Notes: a model not told the origin generated them from the sequence alone. A DNA stretch of 18,285 nt from Thermoplasmata archaeon (GCA_021823085.1 JAKAPG010000013.1:1-18285); one strand, 5' to 3'; positions 1 to 8,326 are shown, counted from the stretch's first letter. Numbers and translations: made by a program.

Positions 1-94
1 ATCGTAGGATATTTCCCTTCCGATGGAAACGGTGGGACGCCGTCGAGGGCGCAATCGGTCGGAGATCCTGCCGGAATGTAGAAGACGATACCGA

Positions 95-102
95 TTTATA
101 TA
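95..102 (+). promoter_or_regulatory. TATA box of the PadR/ABC exporter operon
   Basis: The octamer TTTATATA stands out in GC-rich surroundings. Its centre is about 27 nt before the GTG at 125, the distance at which archaeal transcription normally begins, so the mRNA would start at or next to the start codon (leaderless). Bases 1-94 hold no gene I can support; only a short TTTCC/GGAAA inverted repeat (12-16 and 25-29) is visible there. Confidence 0.6.
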
Positions 103-124
103 CTCCGACGGGCTTCGATCCTCC

Positions 125-640
125 GTGGTGCACAATCGCTCGTCTCGTCGTCGCTGGCCCGGCGGTCTCGTCGGGACCTACGCCTTGCACATGATGAGCA
201 AGGGACCGATCTACGGGGGCGAGCTCGCGCAGCGGATCGAGGAGCTGACCCGGGGCGCATGGAGGCCGGGCGCGGGGGCGATCTATCCCAGCCTCCGTGG
301 CCTCGTCGCGCGCGGAGACGCGCGCATCGGCCGTCGCGACGGTCGCAAGGTCTACATCCTCACCCCCCGCGGTGCGGCTCGCCTGAAGGAAGTGCACGCC
401 CGGATCCGGGAGCGGGGCGGCCGGTTCGCGGAGCTTCGCAACCTGATCTTGGACATGGTCGAGCCCGCCGAACGGGCCGCGTTCCTCCTCGACCAGCTCC
501 ACCGCATCATCCAGAACCTCGAAGAGATCCGTCGCTCGTCCGAGATCGTCCCCGATGCCCGTGTCCGGGCGCGGACGCTCGCCCGGGCCCGCACCGAACT
601 TCGTCAGGGAATCGCCCGCCTGGGCCCTCCCCGAGCCTGA
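125..640 (+). CDS. PadR-family transcriptional regulator
   Basis: A 171-residue regulator predicted to control the exporter genes that follow. The N-terminal winged helix is recognisable from the order typical of PadR proteins: a GPIYGGELAQRI helix, the AIYPSLRGLVARG recognition helix, then a wing with GRKVYILTPRG. The C-terminal half (about residues 90-171) is helical and charged, as expected of the PadR dimerisation region. I chose the GTG at 125 (GTG at 128 is equally possible) because a TATA box lies about 27 nt upstream, whereas the frame upstream of it gives an Arg-rich stretch with no family resemblance that would overlap the promoter. PadR genes commonly sit directly before ABC drug exporters and repress them; here the gap to the ATPase gene is 12 nt. 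The ligand cannot be read from sequence. Confidence 0.85.
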   Translation: MVHNRSSRRRWPGGLVGTYALHMMSKGPIYGGELAQRIEELTRGAWRPGAGAIYPSLRGLVARGDARIGRRDGRKVYILTPRGAARLKEVHARIRERGGRFAELRNLILDMVEPAERAAFLLDQLHRIIQNLEEIRRSSEIVPDARVRARTLARARTELRQGIARLGPPRA

Positions 641-652
641 GGGGACGGACCC

Positions 653-1636
653 GTGCCCGAGGACGCGATCGTCGCGAGCGGCATCACCAAGGCCTACGGC
701 TCGATGATGGCCGTGGACCATGTCAGCTTCCGGGTCCCGGACGGCGGGATCTTCGGGCTACTGGGTCCGAACGGCGCCGGCAAAACGACGATCATCAAGG
801 TGCTGACGGGCCTCTCCGACCTCACGGACGGGGAGGCCCGAGTCGCCGGTTTCGACGTTCGGCGCTACCCGATGGAGGTCAAACAGCGGATCGGATGGGT
901 AGCGGCCGAGGTGATCCTTGACGACGATTTCTCCGGATGGGAGAACCTCTGGCTCCAGGCGAAGTTGCAGCGCGTCGCCGACTGGCAGGATCGGGCGGCT
1001 CGATTGCTGGAGTACTTCACTCTCTCTGCGTTCAAGGACCACAAGGTCAGCACGTACTCCACCGGGATGCGCAAGAAGCTCGAGATCGCCCTCGCGCTCC
1101 TCCACGAGCCCGAGGTCATCTTCATGGACGAGCCCACGATCGGCCTCGACCCTGGAACGCGCCGGATGCTGTGGGAGCTTATCACGGGCATCAATCGCGA
1201 GTACGGCATCACCATCTTCCTGACGAGCCACTACATCGAGGAGGCGGACGCGCTCTGCAACCGGATCGCGATCCTCGACCAGGGGAAGGTCGTCGCGATG
1301 GGGACTCCCAACGAGCTCAAGGCCCGGGTCCACGGCGACTACATCGAGCTCGGGACAGCCGAGACCGTCGACGAGACCCGGCTGCTCGCAATCCCGGGGG
1401 TCCATGAGGCCCGCGCTCAGGGACCCACATGGATCCTCAAGGTCGATCGTTCGGAGGAGTTCCTCCCTCACCTCTTCGAACACATCCACCCCGATCTGAT
1501 CCGAAAGATCAACGTCGCGAAGCCGAGCCTCGAGTCCGTCTTCCTCCAGCTCACCGGAAAGCGCATCGATCAGGCGAGCAACGAGGCCCACGACTATCGA
1601 AAGTTCTACGCGAACGTCCGGAGGGCCCGCGGATGA
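653..1636 (+). CDS. ABC exporter ATP-binding protein (ABC-2 type, DrrA/NatA-like)
   Basis: A 327-residue nucleotide-binding subunit that would power export through the permease encoded next. Visible motifs: Walker A GPNGAGKTT (38-46), signature STGMR (136-140), Walker B VIFMDEP (155-161), D-loop GLD, and switch His193 in LTSHYIEE. The C-terminal 100 residues are the regulatory extension usual in this subfamily. The Q-loop is unusual: where most relatives have Gln, the sequence reads WVAAEV, placing Ala85 at the expected position. The start is GTG at 653, 12 nt after the PadR stop. The 3' end overlaps the permease start as ATGA, so the two are probably translationally coupled. The substrate is unknown; drugs, lipids or peptides are all possible. 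Confidence 0.92.
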   Translation: MPEDAIVASGITKAYGSMMAVDHVSFRVPDGGIFGLLGPNGAGKTTIIKVLTGLSDLTDGEARVAGFDVRRYPMEVKQRIGWVAAEVILDDDFSGWENLWLQAKLQRVADWQDRAARLLEYFTLSAFKDHKVSTYSTGMRKKLEIALALLHEPEVIFMDEPTIGLDPGTRRMLWELITGINREYGITIFLTSHYIEEADALCNRIAILDQGKVVAMGTPNELKARVHGDYIELGTAETVDETRLLAIPGVHEARAQGPTWILKVDRSEEFLPHLFEHIHPDLIRKINVAKPSLESVFLQLTGKRIDQASNEAHDYRKFYANVRRARG

Positions 1637-2490
1637 GCACGGAAACCGAGCACGGTGTCCTGCTCCCACCGCAGGACATGGCCGTCGGTGGGAACGTATC
1701 GGTCCCTGCCATCGGCCAGACGAGCCAGTTCGCAGGACTGTACTACCGGGAGTTCCTACGCACCTTTCGGAATCCGTGGGTCCTCCTCATCACCGTCGTC
1801 CAACCGTTCATGTGGCTCGCGTTCTTCGGCTCGAGCTTCGCGAACGTTCCGCTCACCGAGCTCGAAGCCTTGCTGCGCATCCACATCCAGGGCTACCTGC
1901 AGTTCCTGCTCCCCGGCGTCCTCGCGACCTCGATGCTCAGCGTCGGGATGTTCGGGGCGATGAGCACCATCCAGGACAAGCGGTTCGGCTACATGAAGCG
2001 GATTTTGCTCACGCCGACGTCCAAGTCGACCGTGTTTCTCGCGAAGGCATTCGGGTCCGCCACGCGCGGGCTCGTCCAGGTACCCGTGATGATCGTCGCC
2101 GCGATCGCCTTCGGCGTCCAACTGAACGGGGACCCGCTGATGTGGTTCGGTTGGGTCCTCGCCCTGGTACTGCTCGCCCTTGGCTTCTCGAGCCTGTTCC
2201 TCGCGGTGACCGCCTCGAGCACCGACTGGCAGACTCCGGGCGTGATCGCGAACTTCATCACGATGCCATTGATGTTTGCCAGCGGGGCCCTCTTCCCGTC
2301 CGCGAACTTCCCGAGCTGGATGGCGACGATCGCCAACTGGAATCCGGTGACGTACACGGCCCTGTTCGGCCGTGGGGTCGTCGTGCAGGGGACCGCGGAC
2401 TGGCTCTATCTGGGCTACGTGGCGATCTTCGCCGCGCTCATGATCTTCTCCGGCACCCTGGTGGCGCGCAAGTACCTCAAGGTCGAATGA
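1633..2490 (+). CDS. ABC-2 type transporter permease
   Basis: A 285-residue membrane subunit partnering the preceding ATPase. After a hydrophilic N-terminus of about 35 residues there are about six hydrophobic segments (roughly 48-70, 90-112, 147-165, 169-194, 203-222, 257-277). The stretch between segments 2 and 3 has the cytoplasmic coupling pattern of the family (KRFGYMKRILLTPTSK), and the late GALFPSANFPSW motif is typical of ABC-2 permeases. The start at ATG 1633 overlaps the ATPase stop by 4 nt; a longer upstream frame exists but only mirrors the ATPase gene. The short external loops, compared with the second permease in this window, suggest a plain DrrB-like exporter. Confidence 0.9.
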   Translation: MSTETEHGVLLPPQDMAVGGNVSVPAIGQTSQFAGLYYREFLRTFRNPWVLLITVVQPFMWLAFFGSSFANVPLTELEALLRIHIQGYLQFLLPGVLATSMLSVGMFGAMSTIQDKRFGYMKRILLTPTSKSTVFLAKAFGSATRGLVQVPVMIVAAIAFGVQLNGDPLMWFGWVLALVLLALGFSSLFLAVTASSTDWQTPGVIANFITMPLMFASGALFPSANFPSWMATIANWNPVTYTALFGRGVVVQGTADWLYLGYVAIFAALMIFSGTLVARKYLKVE

Positions 2491-2555
2491 CCCGATCCGC
2501 CGAGCGCGTCGGAGCGTGCCTCCGGCCCACCGGGTGGCGTCGGCGTGCGCGTGCG

Positions 2556-2561
2556 CTTATA
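2556..2561 (+). promoter_or_regulatory. TATA-like box before the pirin gene
   Basis: CTTATA, followed by CTCC as in the box at 95-102, lies in the 107-nt gap after the permease. It predicts a start of transcription near 2585 and a leader of about 12 nt before ATG 2598. Confidence 0.4.
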
Positions 2562-2597
2562 CTCCCTCCCGGCCCTCGATGGGTCGGGGACGATCCG

Positions 2598-3473
2598 ATG
2601 GCCGCACCGATCCGCTCCGTAGTCCAACGGTTTCCCGGGATCGAGACGATAGAAGGGGCCGGCGTCCGCCTCCGCAGGATGTTCGGCAACCGCCAAGTCC
2701 CGCTCTTCGACCCGTACCTCCTGCTCGACAACTTCGGCTCGTCGAACCCCGAGGATTACCTTGCCGGCTTCCCGTGGCACCCGCACCGGGGGATCGAGAC
2801 CGTGACGTACATGCTCGAGGGCGAGGTCGCTCACGGCGACACCCTGGGTAACTCCGGGACGATCGGTCCGGGGGACGTCCAGTGGATGACCGCGGGCAGC
2901 GGGATCATCCATCAGGAGATGCCCCAACGCTCCGAAGGCCGACTGTCCGGCTTTCAGCTCTGGGTCAACCTGCCTGCCCGGGACAAGATGACCGTGCCGG
3001 CCTATCGGGGCCTCGCTGGGGGGGATCTCCCGAGGGTACCTCTCGACCACGGGGGGAGCGTTCGGGTGATCGCCGGAACGTTCGACCGGGTCGTCGGGCC
3101 CGTGCGTGGGCTCTCCGTCGATCCGACCTACCTCGACGTCGAGCTGCCCGCTCACGAATCGATCGAGCTCCCGACTCCCCGCGGCCATACGGCGTTCGCC
3201 CAGGTCGTGAACGGCTCGGGCTCGTTCGATGCGACGCCCGGCCCCAACGCCCTCCCGGGCGAGACGCTGCTCTACGGTCCGGGAGAGCGCGCGCACATCG
3301 CCTCGGGAGATGAGCCCCTGCGCTTCCTCTTCGTGACCGGGCGACCCCTCGGAGAGCCGGTCGCATGGTACGGTCCGATCGTGATGACCACCCGGGAGGA
3401 ATTGAGCGAGGCCGCGCGCGAGCTGCAGAACGGCCAGTTCATCCACCATCGGGCGCCGGTCCGGGAGGAATAG
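2598..3473 (+). CDS. Pirin family protein (bicupin)
   Basis: A 291-residue cupin protein. The N-terminal cupin holds all four metal ligands known from human pirin, with matching spacing: His61 and His63 in WHPHRG, and His105 and Glu107 in IHQEMP. The context words DPYLLLDNFGS, HRGIETVTYMLEG, GDVQWMTAGSGI and GFQLWVNLP are family hallmarks. The C-terminal cupin is present (about 170-280), so length and layout are normal. Some bacterial and human pirins have quercetin dioxygenase activity and some act as redox-sensing partners of regulators; which applies here is not known. ATG 2598 was chosen because the family N-terminus begins there and the long upstream frame mirrors the permease. It appears monocistronic, with its own TATA-like box, and its 3' end overlaps the convergent LysK-type gene by 35 bp. 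Confidence 0.92.
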   Translation: MAAPIRSVVQRFPGIETIEGAGVRLRRMFGNRQVPLFDPYLLLDNFGSSNPEDYLAGFPWHPHRGIETVTYMLEGEVAHGDTLGNSGTIGPGDVQWMTAGSGIIHQEMPQRSEGRLSGFQLWVNLPARDKMTVPAYRGLAGGDLPRVPLDHGGSVRVIAGTFDRVVGPVRGLSVDPTYLDVELPAHESIELPTPRGHTAFAQVVNGSGSFDATPGPNALPGETLLYGPGERAHIASGDEPLRFLFVTGRPLGEPVAWYGPIVMTTREELSEAARELQNGQFIHHRAPVREE

Positions 3474-4497
3474 GCCCTTCGAGTAGCGTCGCGAACGCGG
3501 CGCGGAGCACTTCGACGCTGCGGGCGAGATCCGCGAGATCCAGCGCCTCGTCGTCGGTGTGGTCGAGGTGAGCGTCCCCGGGCCCGTACGCCGCGCCGCC
3601 GAGGTTCCACGCCGTCGCTACCAGATTGAGGTCCGAGGTCCCACCCTTGCGCCAGAGCGTGGGTCGCCCGCCCTGCGCCCGTATCCCGGCGACGAGCGCG
3701 CGTACCACCGGGTCGGATCGCCCGCTCTCGAAGGGCTCGATCGCTGCGATCGTCTCGACCGAATCGGGAGCGGTCAGCGGCGGTAGGGCCGCGACAACGC
3801 TCGCGACCGTTCGGCCCGGAGGGATGCGCAGGTCGACGACGACCTCGACCGATTCCTTCCCCGCGTCCTCGCCGGTCCGGACGGCGACGACCTTCGCTGC
3901 CAGCGAATGGAACCCGCCGCTCGCAGTAGGAGCGAGCGACTTGACCGCCTCGGCCCACGCGATCGCCCGCTCGGTCGTGGGCCGTTCGGGCGATGACAGG
4001 TGGTGCCGGTCGCCGCGCAGCGTCGCGCGCAGCCTCAGGTCGCCCTTGTAGCCGATCGCGACGCCGTCCCACCCGCTGGGTTCCCCCGCGATGACCGCGT
4101 AGGGATGCAGGTAGGGGATCAGCGCCCGAGCGCCGCGGCTGTCCGTCTCTTCTCCGACCGACGCCACCACCACGAGCTCTCCGTCCGCCGGGAGATCCGG
4201 CCGCGCGAGGAGCGCGGCGAGCAGAGGCCCCTTCGCGTCGCACGCCCCTCGGCCCCAGATGCGGCCGCCTTCCCGCCGGACCGGGATCCGACCGGGGACC
4301 GTGTCGATGTGGCCGAGATAGACGATCTGGGGCCGGCCGCGACCCCATCGCGCAATCCCGTTGCCGGCGGCGTCAACCTCCACCGCGAAGCCGAGGTTCG
4401 AAGCGATCCGGCCGAACGCGCGGACCGCGTTGGCCTCGTTCCCCGACGGGGAATACTCCTCGAGGAGTTGGGTCAGCCATGTGGCCTCATCCGCCAT
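3439..4497 (-). CDS. lysK: LysK-type [LysW]-ornithine/lysine hydrolase
   Basis: A 352-residue M20-family metallopeptidase, the last enzyme of the carrier-protein pathway: it cleaves the finished amino acid (ornithine or lysine) from the C-terminal Glu of LysW. Metal and catalytic residues are visible: His63 and Asp65 in GHIDTVPG, Asp87 in GACDAKG, catalytic Glu116 with Glu117 in GEETDS, Glu139 in AGEPSG, and a late His in the HLDHTDD segment. The start at ATG 4497 matches the family N-terminus (ADEATWLTQLLEEYSPSGNE) and overlaps the lysJ stop by 11 nt; an in-frame ATG at 4512 would add five residues. Position at the end of the LysW operon separates it from the related ArgE and DapE. Its stop lies inside the convergent pirin gene. 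Confidence 0.88.
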   Translation of the reverse strand: MADEATWLTQLLEEYSPSGNEANAVRAFGRIASNLGFAVEVDAAGNGIARWGRGRPQIVYLGHIDTVPGRIPVRREGGRIWGRGACDAKGPLLAALLARPDLPADGELVVVASVGEETDSRGARALIPYLHPYAVIAGEPSGWDGVAIGYKGDLRLRATLRGDRHHLSSPERPTTERAIAWAEAVKSLAPTASGGFHSLAAKVVAVRTGEDAGKESVEVVVDLRIPPGRTVASVVAALPPLTAPDSVETIAAIEPFESGRSDPVVRALVAGIRAQGGRPTLWRKGGTSDLNLVATAWNLGGAAYGPGDAHLDHTDDEALDLADLARSVEVLRAAFATLLEGPIPPGPAPDGG

Positions 4498-5647
4498 CGC
4501 GCAGGACCTCATCGATCGTGCCGAGGGCCGAGTCCCAGTCCGCGTCGGAGATCGGGATCGGGGGCAGGAGCCGTAGGACCTGCGGTCCGGCCGCGCTCGC
4601 GAGGTAGCCCCGGCGACGCAACTCTTCGAGGTAGGGGGTGGCGCGCTCTCGGAGCTCGATGCCGATCATCAGACCGAGCCCTCGGACCTCTCGGATCTTG
4701 GGGTTCGCGAGCCCTCGGAGGCGCGCGAGGCCGACGTTCCCCAAGCGTTCGGCGCGCTCGTCCAGGCGTTCGTCGACCAGGACATCCAGCGCGGCGACCC
4801 CCGCGGCGCAGGCCAGCGGGTTCCCCCCAAAGGTCGAGTGGAGGGTGCCTTGGAACTTCGACTCGACCCCGGTCGTCGTGACCGTCGCGCCGATCGGGAT
4901 GCCTCCGGCCAGCGATTTCGCGAGCGCGAGGATGTCCGGCCGGACCCCGTAGCGCTCGAACGCCCAGCGCCGGCCGGTCCGGCCGACACCGGTCTGGATC
5001 TCGTCGAAGATCAACTTCGCTCCGTGCGCGTCGCAGATCGACCGCGCAGCGCGAACGAACTCGGGATCGGCGACATGAATGCCGCCCTCCCCTTGCACGA
5101 GCTCGAGCATCACGCCGGCGGTCCGGTCGGAGACGGAGGCCTCCAGCTTCGCGAGGTCGTTGAGCGGGACGTGCGAGAACCCCGGCACGAGCGGCTCAAA
5201 CGGTCGACGCAGCTCCGATCGCCACGTCGCCGACAGGGCGCCCATCGTCCGGCCGTGAAAGCCGCGCATCATCGCGACGAAGTCGGACCGACCGGTGCTC
5301 GAGCGCGCGAGCTTGATCGCCGTCTCCATCGCCTCGGCCCCCGAATTGGAGAGGAACACGCGGTTGAGCTGCGACGGGAGGAGACTGAGCAACCGGTCGA
5401 CGAACTCGATGCGCGGGCGGGTCGTGTACGCCGAGCTCACGAAGACGAGCTCGCCGGCCTGGCGCCGGATCGCCTCGACGATGCGCGGGTGCGAGTGGCC
5501 ATGGTTCGCGACGCCCAACGAAGCGCCGAGGTCCACGTACTTCCTGCCGGTCGAGTCCCAGACGTGGGCCCCCTCCCCCCGGACGATCGTCCGGCGAGGC
5601 ACCCCGGCGATCCCGAACTCTCCGCGGGCGATCTCGGTTCCCATCAT
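4487..5647 (-). CDS. lysJ: LysJ/ArgD-type [LysW]-aminoadipate/glutamate semialdehyde aminotransferase
   Basis: A 386-residue class-III PLP aminotransferase that converts the LysW-bound semialdehyde to LysW-bound ornithine or lysine, usually with glutamate as amino donor. Visible features: NSGAEA (101-106) phosphate-binding loop, FHGRTMGALS (130-139), DEIQTGVGRTG (215-225) with the Asp that contacts the PLP ring nitrogen, and Lys244 in LAKSLAGG as the Schiff-base lysine. STFGGNPLACAA completes the family signature. The ATG at 5645-5647 overlaps the lysZ stop as ATGA; a second ATG directly follows. By sequence alone this could be called acetylornithine aminotransferase; the LysW gene in the same operon, and the absence of acetyl-pathway genes here, favour the carrier-bound substrate. 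Confidence 0.9.
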   Translation of the reverse strand: MMGTEIARGEFGIAGVPRRTIVRGEGAHVWDSTGRKYVDLGASLGVANHGHSHPRIVEAIRRQAGELVFVSSAYTTRPRIEFVDRLLSLLPSQLNRVFLSNSGAEAMETAIKLARSSTGRSDFVAMMRGFHGRTMGALSATWRSELRRPFEPLVPGFSHVPLNDLAKLEASVSDRTAGVMLELVQGEGGIHVADPEFVRAARSICDAHGAKLIFDEIQTGVGRTGRRWAFERYGVRPDILALAKSLAGGIPIGATVTTTGVESKFQGTLHSTFGGNPLACAAGVAALDVLVDERLDERAERLGNVGLARLRGLANPKIREVRGLGLMIGIELRERATPYLEELRRRGYLASAAGPQVLRLLPPIPISDADWDSALGTIDEVLRDGG

Positions 5648-6441
5648 ACGAATTCCGTGCCATTTCCGGCGAGCGCGGCTGCGACGGGGCTGGGGGTCGC
5701 GGACGAGGCGATGAAGGCGCGTCCCACCCCCGCCCTCACCGCTTCGATCGCGGCGCGCACCTTCTTGTGCATGCGCCCGCGCGCCGCCCCCAGCACCTCG
5801 GCCTCGTTCGACGCGTCGACGCGCGGGATCCGACTCCCCGGATCCTCCGCGTCGCGACGCACTCCGCCCACGTTGGTCAGCAGCACCAGAGAATCCGCAC
5901 GCAGCGCGGCGGCGACCCGGGCCGCCACGCGGTCGGCGTCGACGTTCACGATCTCTCCGTCCGACGTGATCGCCGGTGGACCGATGACGGGGACGTACCC
6001 GCCCTGTCGCAACCGGTCGATGAGGTCGGTACGTACCGACTCGAGCGAACCGGCGAGGTCGTCCGTCACCCGGACCACGCGCCCGTCCTCTACCGCGCGG
6101 GCCCCCTCCTTGCGCCGGGCGACCAACAGGCTCCCGTCGACCCCCGAAAGCCCCACCGCGGGCACGTGGCGCGCGGCCAGTTCGCGAACGATCCGGGTCT
6201 GCATGTTCCCGGCGAGGGCGAGAATGACCACTTCGAGGTGCGCGCGGTCGGTGCGGCGGGAGATCGCCCCGCTCGGGCTCGTGTAGTAACGAGACGGGCG
6301 CCCGAGCGCGAGTGCCAGTCGGTCGATCTCCTCCGAGCCTCCGTGGACGAGGACGTACTCGGAAGGACGAAGAGCCACCTCGTCGAGCACCGGGCCGAGG
6401 CTGTTGCCGGTCGCCCCTCCGACCTTCACGACGATCGTCAT
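5644..6441 (-). CDS. lysZ: LysZ/ArgB-type [LysW]-aminoadipate/glutamate kinase
   Basis: A 265-residue amino-acid kinase of the acetylglutamate-kinase fold. It phosphorylates the side-chain carboxylate of the LysW-linked aminoadipate or glutamate. The N-terminus VVKVGGATG (Lys6, Gly-Gly) and LVHGGSEEID (31-40) form the phosphate and substrate loops. TSPSGAISRRTD (54-65) is the segment that in LysW-dependent kinases replaces the acetyl-amino-acid pocket, and GEIVNVDADRVAA is the nucleotide region. ATG 6441 is chosen because homology starts exactly there; the frame continues upstream only as a mirror of lysY. There is a 5-nt gap from the lysY stop and an ATGA overlap with lysJ downstream. Confidence 0.9.
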   Translation of the reverse strand: MTIVVKVGGATGNSLGPVLDEVALRPSEYVLVHGGSEEIDRLALALGRPSRYYTSPSGAISRRTDRAHLEVVILALAGNMQTRIVRELAARHVPAVGLSGVDGSLLVARRKEGARAVEDGRVVRVTDDLAGSLESVRTDLIDRLRQGGYVPVIGPPAITSDGEIVNVDADRVAARVAAALRADSLVLLTNVGGVRRDAEDPGSRIPRVDASNEAEVLGAARGRMHKKVRAAIEAVRAGVGRAFIASSATPSPVAAALAGNGTEFV

Positions 6442-6446
6442 CGATC

Positions 6447-7475
6447 CTACGCGGGGTGGAGGCCGGCGAATTCGAGGCCTCGTGTCTCGGGAAGGCCGGC
6501 CGCGATGTTGAGGCACTGAACGGCGTTGCCCGCGGCCCCCTTCATGAGGTTGTCGATCGCGCTCAGCGCGACCACCCGATCGGCGTGGGGATCGGGCGCG
6601 AACCCGATGTCCGCGTAGTTCGATCCGTAGAGGATCTTGGGGTCGGGGGCGCGATGGATCCCGTCCGGATCGTGAACGATCCGCACGAACGGCTCGTTCC
6701 CGTACGCGGTGCGGTAGGCGCGCCAGAGCTGCCGGTCCTCGGTCGGTCCCGCCGCAGCCGCGTGGCACGTGGACAAGACGCCGCGCACCGAGCCGACCGC
6801 GTGGGCGCTCATGGCGATCGTCAGACCCGTTTCCTGCTCGATCTCGGCGCTGTGGCGGTGCCCCGTCGGAGCGTACGGTCGCACCACACCGCTGCGCTCG
6901 GGATGGGCGGCGGCCGGGCCGGCGTCCGCGCCGCCCGCCGAAGAACCGCTCTTCGCGTCGACGATGACCGCGCGCGCGGGATCGATCAGCTTCGCTTCCA
7001 CCAAGGGGCGGAGCGCGAGGATGGACGCGATCGCGATGCACCCGGGGTTCGCGATGAGCTTCGCACCCCGTAGCGCATCCCGGTGCAACTCGGGGACGCC
7101 GTAGACGCTCTTCGCGAGGAGCTCCGGGTGGGGGTGCTCCACGCCGTAGAACTCCGGATACTTGCCCGGGTCCTTGAGGCGATGGTCGGCCGAGAGATCC
7201 ACGACGATCCCCCCCGACGCTATCCACTCGGGCATGCGAGCCATCGCCGAACGGTGCGGCACGGCGACGAACGTCACGTCCGCGGGCCGGATCTTCTCGT
7301 GCGGGACGAAGACGAGCTCGGTCCGCTTGCGAAGGTTCGGGTGCACCCGGGCCACGGGCCGGCCCGCGTGGCGGTCGGAGCTGACCTGAGCGACCTCGAG
7401 GTCCGGATGCCCGAGCGCGAGTCGGAGGAGTTCGCCGCCGACGTAGCCCGACCCGCCGACGATCGCCGCCTTCAT
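6447..7475 (-). CDS. lysY: LysY/ArgC-type [LysW]-aminoadipyl/glutamyl phosphate reductase
   Basis: A 342-residue NADPH-dependent reductase that turns the LysW-bound acyl phosphate into the semialdehyde. The dinucleotide loop GGSGYVGGEL (7-16) opens the Rossmann domain; the catalytic Cys146 lies in ANPGCIAIA and the catalytic-region histidines (206, 208) in TGHRHSAEIEQ. The C-terminal NLMKGAAGNAVQCLN segment is the usual family ending. The ATG at 7475 overlaps the lysX stop as ATGA. ArgC acting on free N-acetylglutamyl phosphate is the main alternative reading of such a sequence, but the flanking LysX- and LysZ-type genes indicate the LysW-bound substrate. Confidence 0.9.
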   Translation of the reverse strand: MKAAIVGGSGYVGGELLRLALGHPDLEVAQVSSDRHAGRPVARVHPNLRKRTELVFVPHEKIRPADVTFVAVPHRSAMARMPEWIASGGIVVDLSADHRLKDPGKYPEFYGVEHPHPELLAKSVYGVPELHRDALRGAKLIANPGCIAIASILALRPLVEAKLIDPARAVIVDAKSGSSAGGADAGPAAAHPERSGVVRPYAPTGHRHSAEIEQETGLTIAMSAHAVGSVRGVLSTCHAAAAGPTEDRQLWRAYRTAYGNEPFVRIVHDPDGIHRAPDPKILYGSNYADIGFAPDPHADRVVALSAIDNLMKGAAGNAVQCLNIAAGLPETRGLEFAGLHPA

Positions 7476-8326
7476 GCGCGGGCGACCTCGAGCGCGTAGG
7501 CCAGGATTCGGTCGGCGATGTCGACGCCGGAGGTCGTTCCCTGCAACGCCTTGAACTCGGGTGTCGGGTTGACCTCGTGGACGACGTAGCCGTTCGGACC
7601 CTCCATCACATCGACCGCGAGGACCCCGCCGCCCACGGCTCGGGCGGCGCGCGTCGCCAGGTCCGAGAGCTCCCGAGAGAGGGGCAGGGCCTCCGTCGTC
7701 GCGCCCCGGGCGGCGTTGGTGCGCCACTCGCTCGAGGTGCGCACCATGCCCGCGATGGGCTCGTCCCCGACCACGAGGATCCGCAGGTCCCGCTGGGGTT
7801 TCGGGACGTGCTCTTGAACGTAGAATATCGATTGGGTCGGGGAGGAGAGCGCACTCTTGTGCTCGAGGATCTGCTCGGCCTCCTCGCGGTCGCGCACGCG
7901 CGCGATCAGCCGGCCCCAGGAGCCGATCGGGGGCTTGAGCACCGCCGGGTACCCGATCTCGTCCAGGGCGCGCAGCGCCGCGTCCTCCGTCAGCGCGACG
8001 ATCGTCCGGGGAGTCGGGATCCCGGCCCGGGCGAGGGCGAGCGAACCGAGGACCTTGTCCCCGGCACGCTCCGTGACGTCCGCGCTGTTCACGGTCTTGA
8101 CGCCCGCGCCTTCCCAGCAGCGCAGCGCGTAGAGGCCCCGAACGTGGCTCACCGATCGGTTCAGCACGAGGTCGACCGGCGGAGGGGCTCCCCCGATCGG
8201 GAACAGCACGCCCTCGTCATGCATCGGCTCGAGGGGGATCCCCCGAGCGCTTGCGGCGGCGAGCAGCCACTTTTCCTCGGGCCTCAGGATCGTGTAGAAG
8301 AGGCCGAGCCGGCCGGCGCTACTCAC
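7472..8326 (-). CDS. lysX: LysX/ArgX-type LysW-amino acid ligase (ATP-grasp)
   Basis: A 284-residue RimK-like ATP-grasp ligase that joins the alpha-amino group of aminoadipate (LysX) or glutamate (ArgX) to the C-terminal Glu of LysW, the committing step. Visible: N-terminal LFYTILRPEEK, ATP-binding Lys131 with GSWGRLIARV (135-144), the IFYVQEHVPKPQRDLR strand pair, and Mg-binding Glu251 and Asn253 in HEVNPTPEFK (250-259), followed by TTSGVDIADRIL. The start is GTG 8326, overlapping the lysW stop by 8 nt, so translation of enzyme and carrier is coupled. Only one such ligase is in the window. Its operon with argGH makes glutamate the likelier substrate, but enzymes acting on both amino acids are known in Thermococcus, so the symbol reflects family, not proven specificity. 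Confidence 0.88.
   Translation of the reverse strand: MSSAGRLGLFYTILRPEEKWLLAAASARGIPLEPMHDEGVLFPIGGAPPPVDLVLNRSVSHVRGLYALRCWEGAGVKTVNSADVTERAGDKVLGSLALARAGIPTPRTIVALTEDAALRALDEIGYPAVLKPPIGSWGRLIARVRDREEAEQILEHKSALSSPTQSIFYVQEHVPKPQRDLRILVVGDEPIAGMVRTSSEWRTNAARGATTEALPLSRELSDLATRAARAVGGGVLAVDVMEGPNGYVVHEVNPTPEFKALQGTTSGVDIADRILAYALEVARA

Noticed and set aside
12..29. TTTCC/GGAAA inverted repeat near the window start as a PadR operator
   Set aside because: It is only 5 bp per arm, lies about 70 bp upstream of the TATA box, and does not resemble known PadR sites.
1776..2597. Extension of the pirin frame upstream through the permease gene
   Set aside because: The extra 274 codons read as an Arg/Pro-rich mirror of the permease; pirin homology begins at 2598.
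4838..6286. Plus-strand reading frame of 482 codons across lysJ and lysZ
   Set aside because: It mirrors two well-supported minus-strand enzymes and shows no motif of its own.
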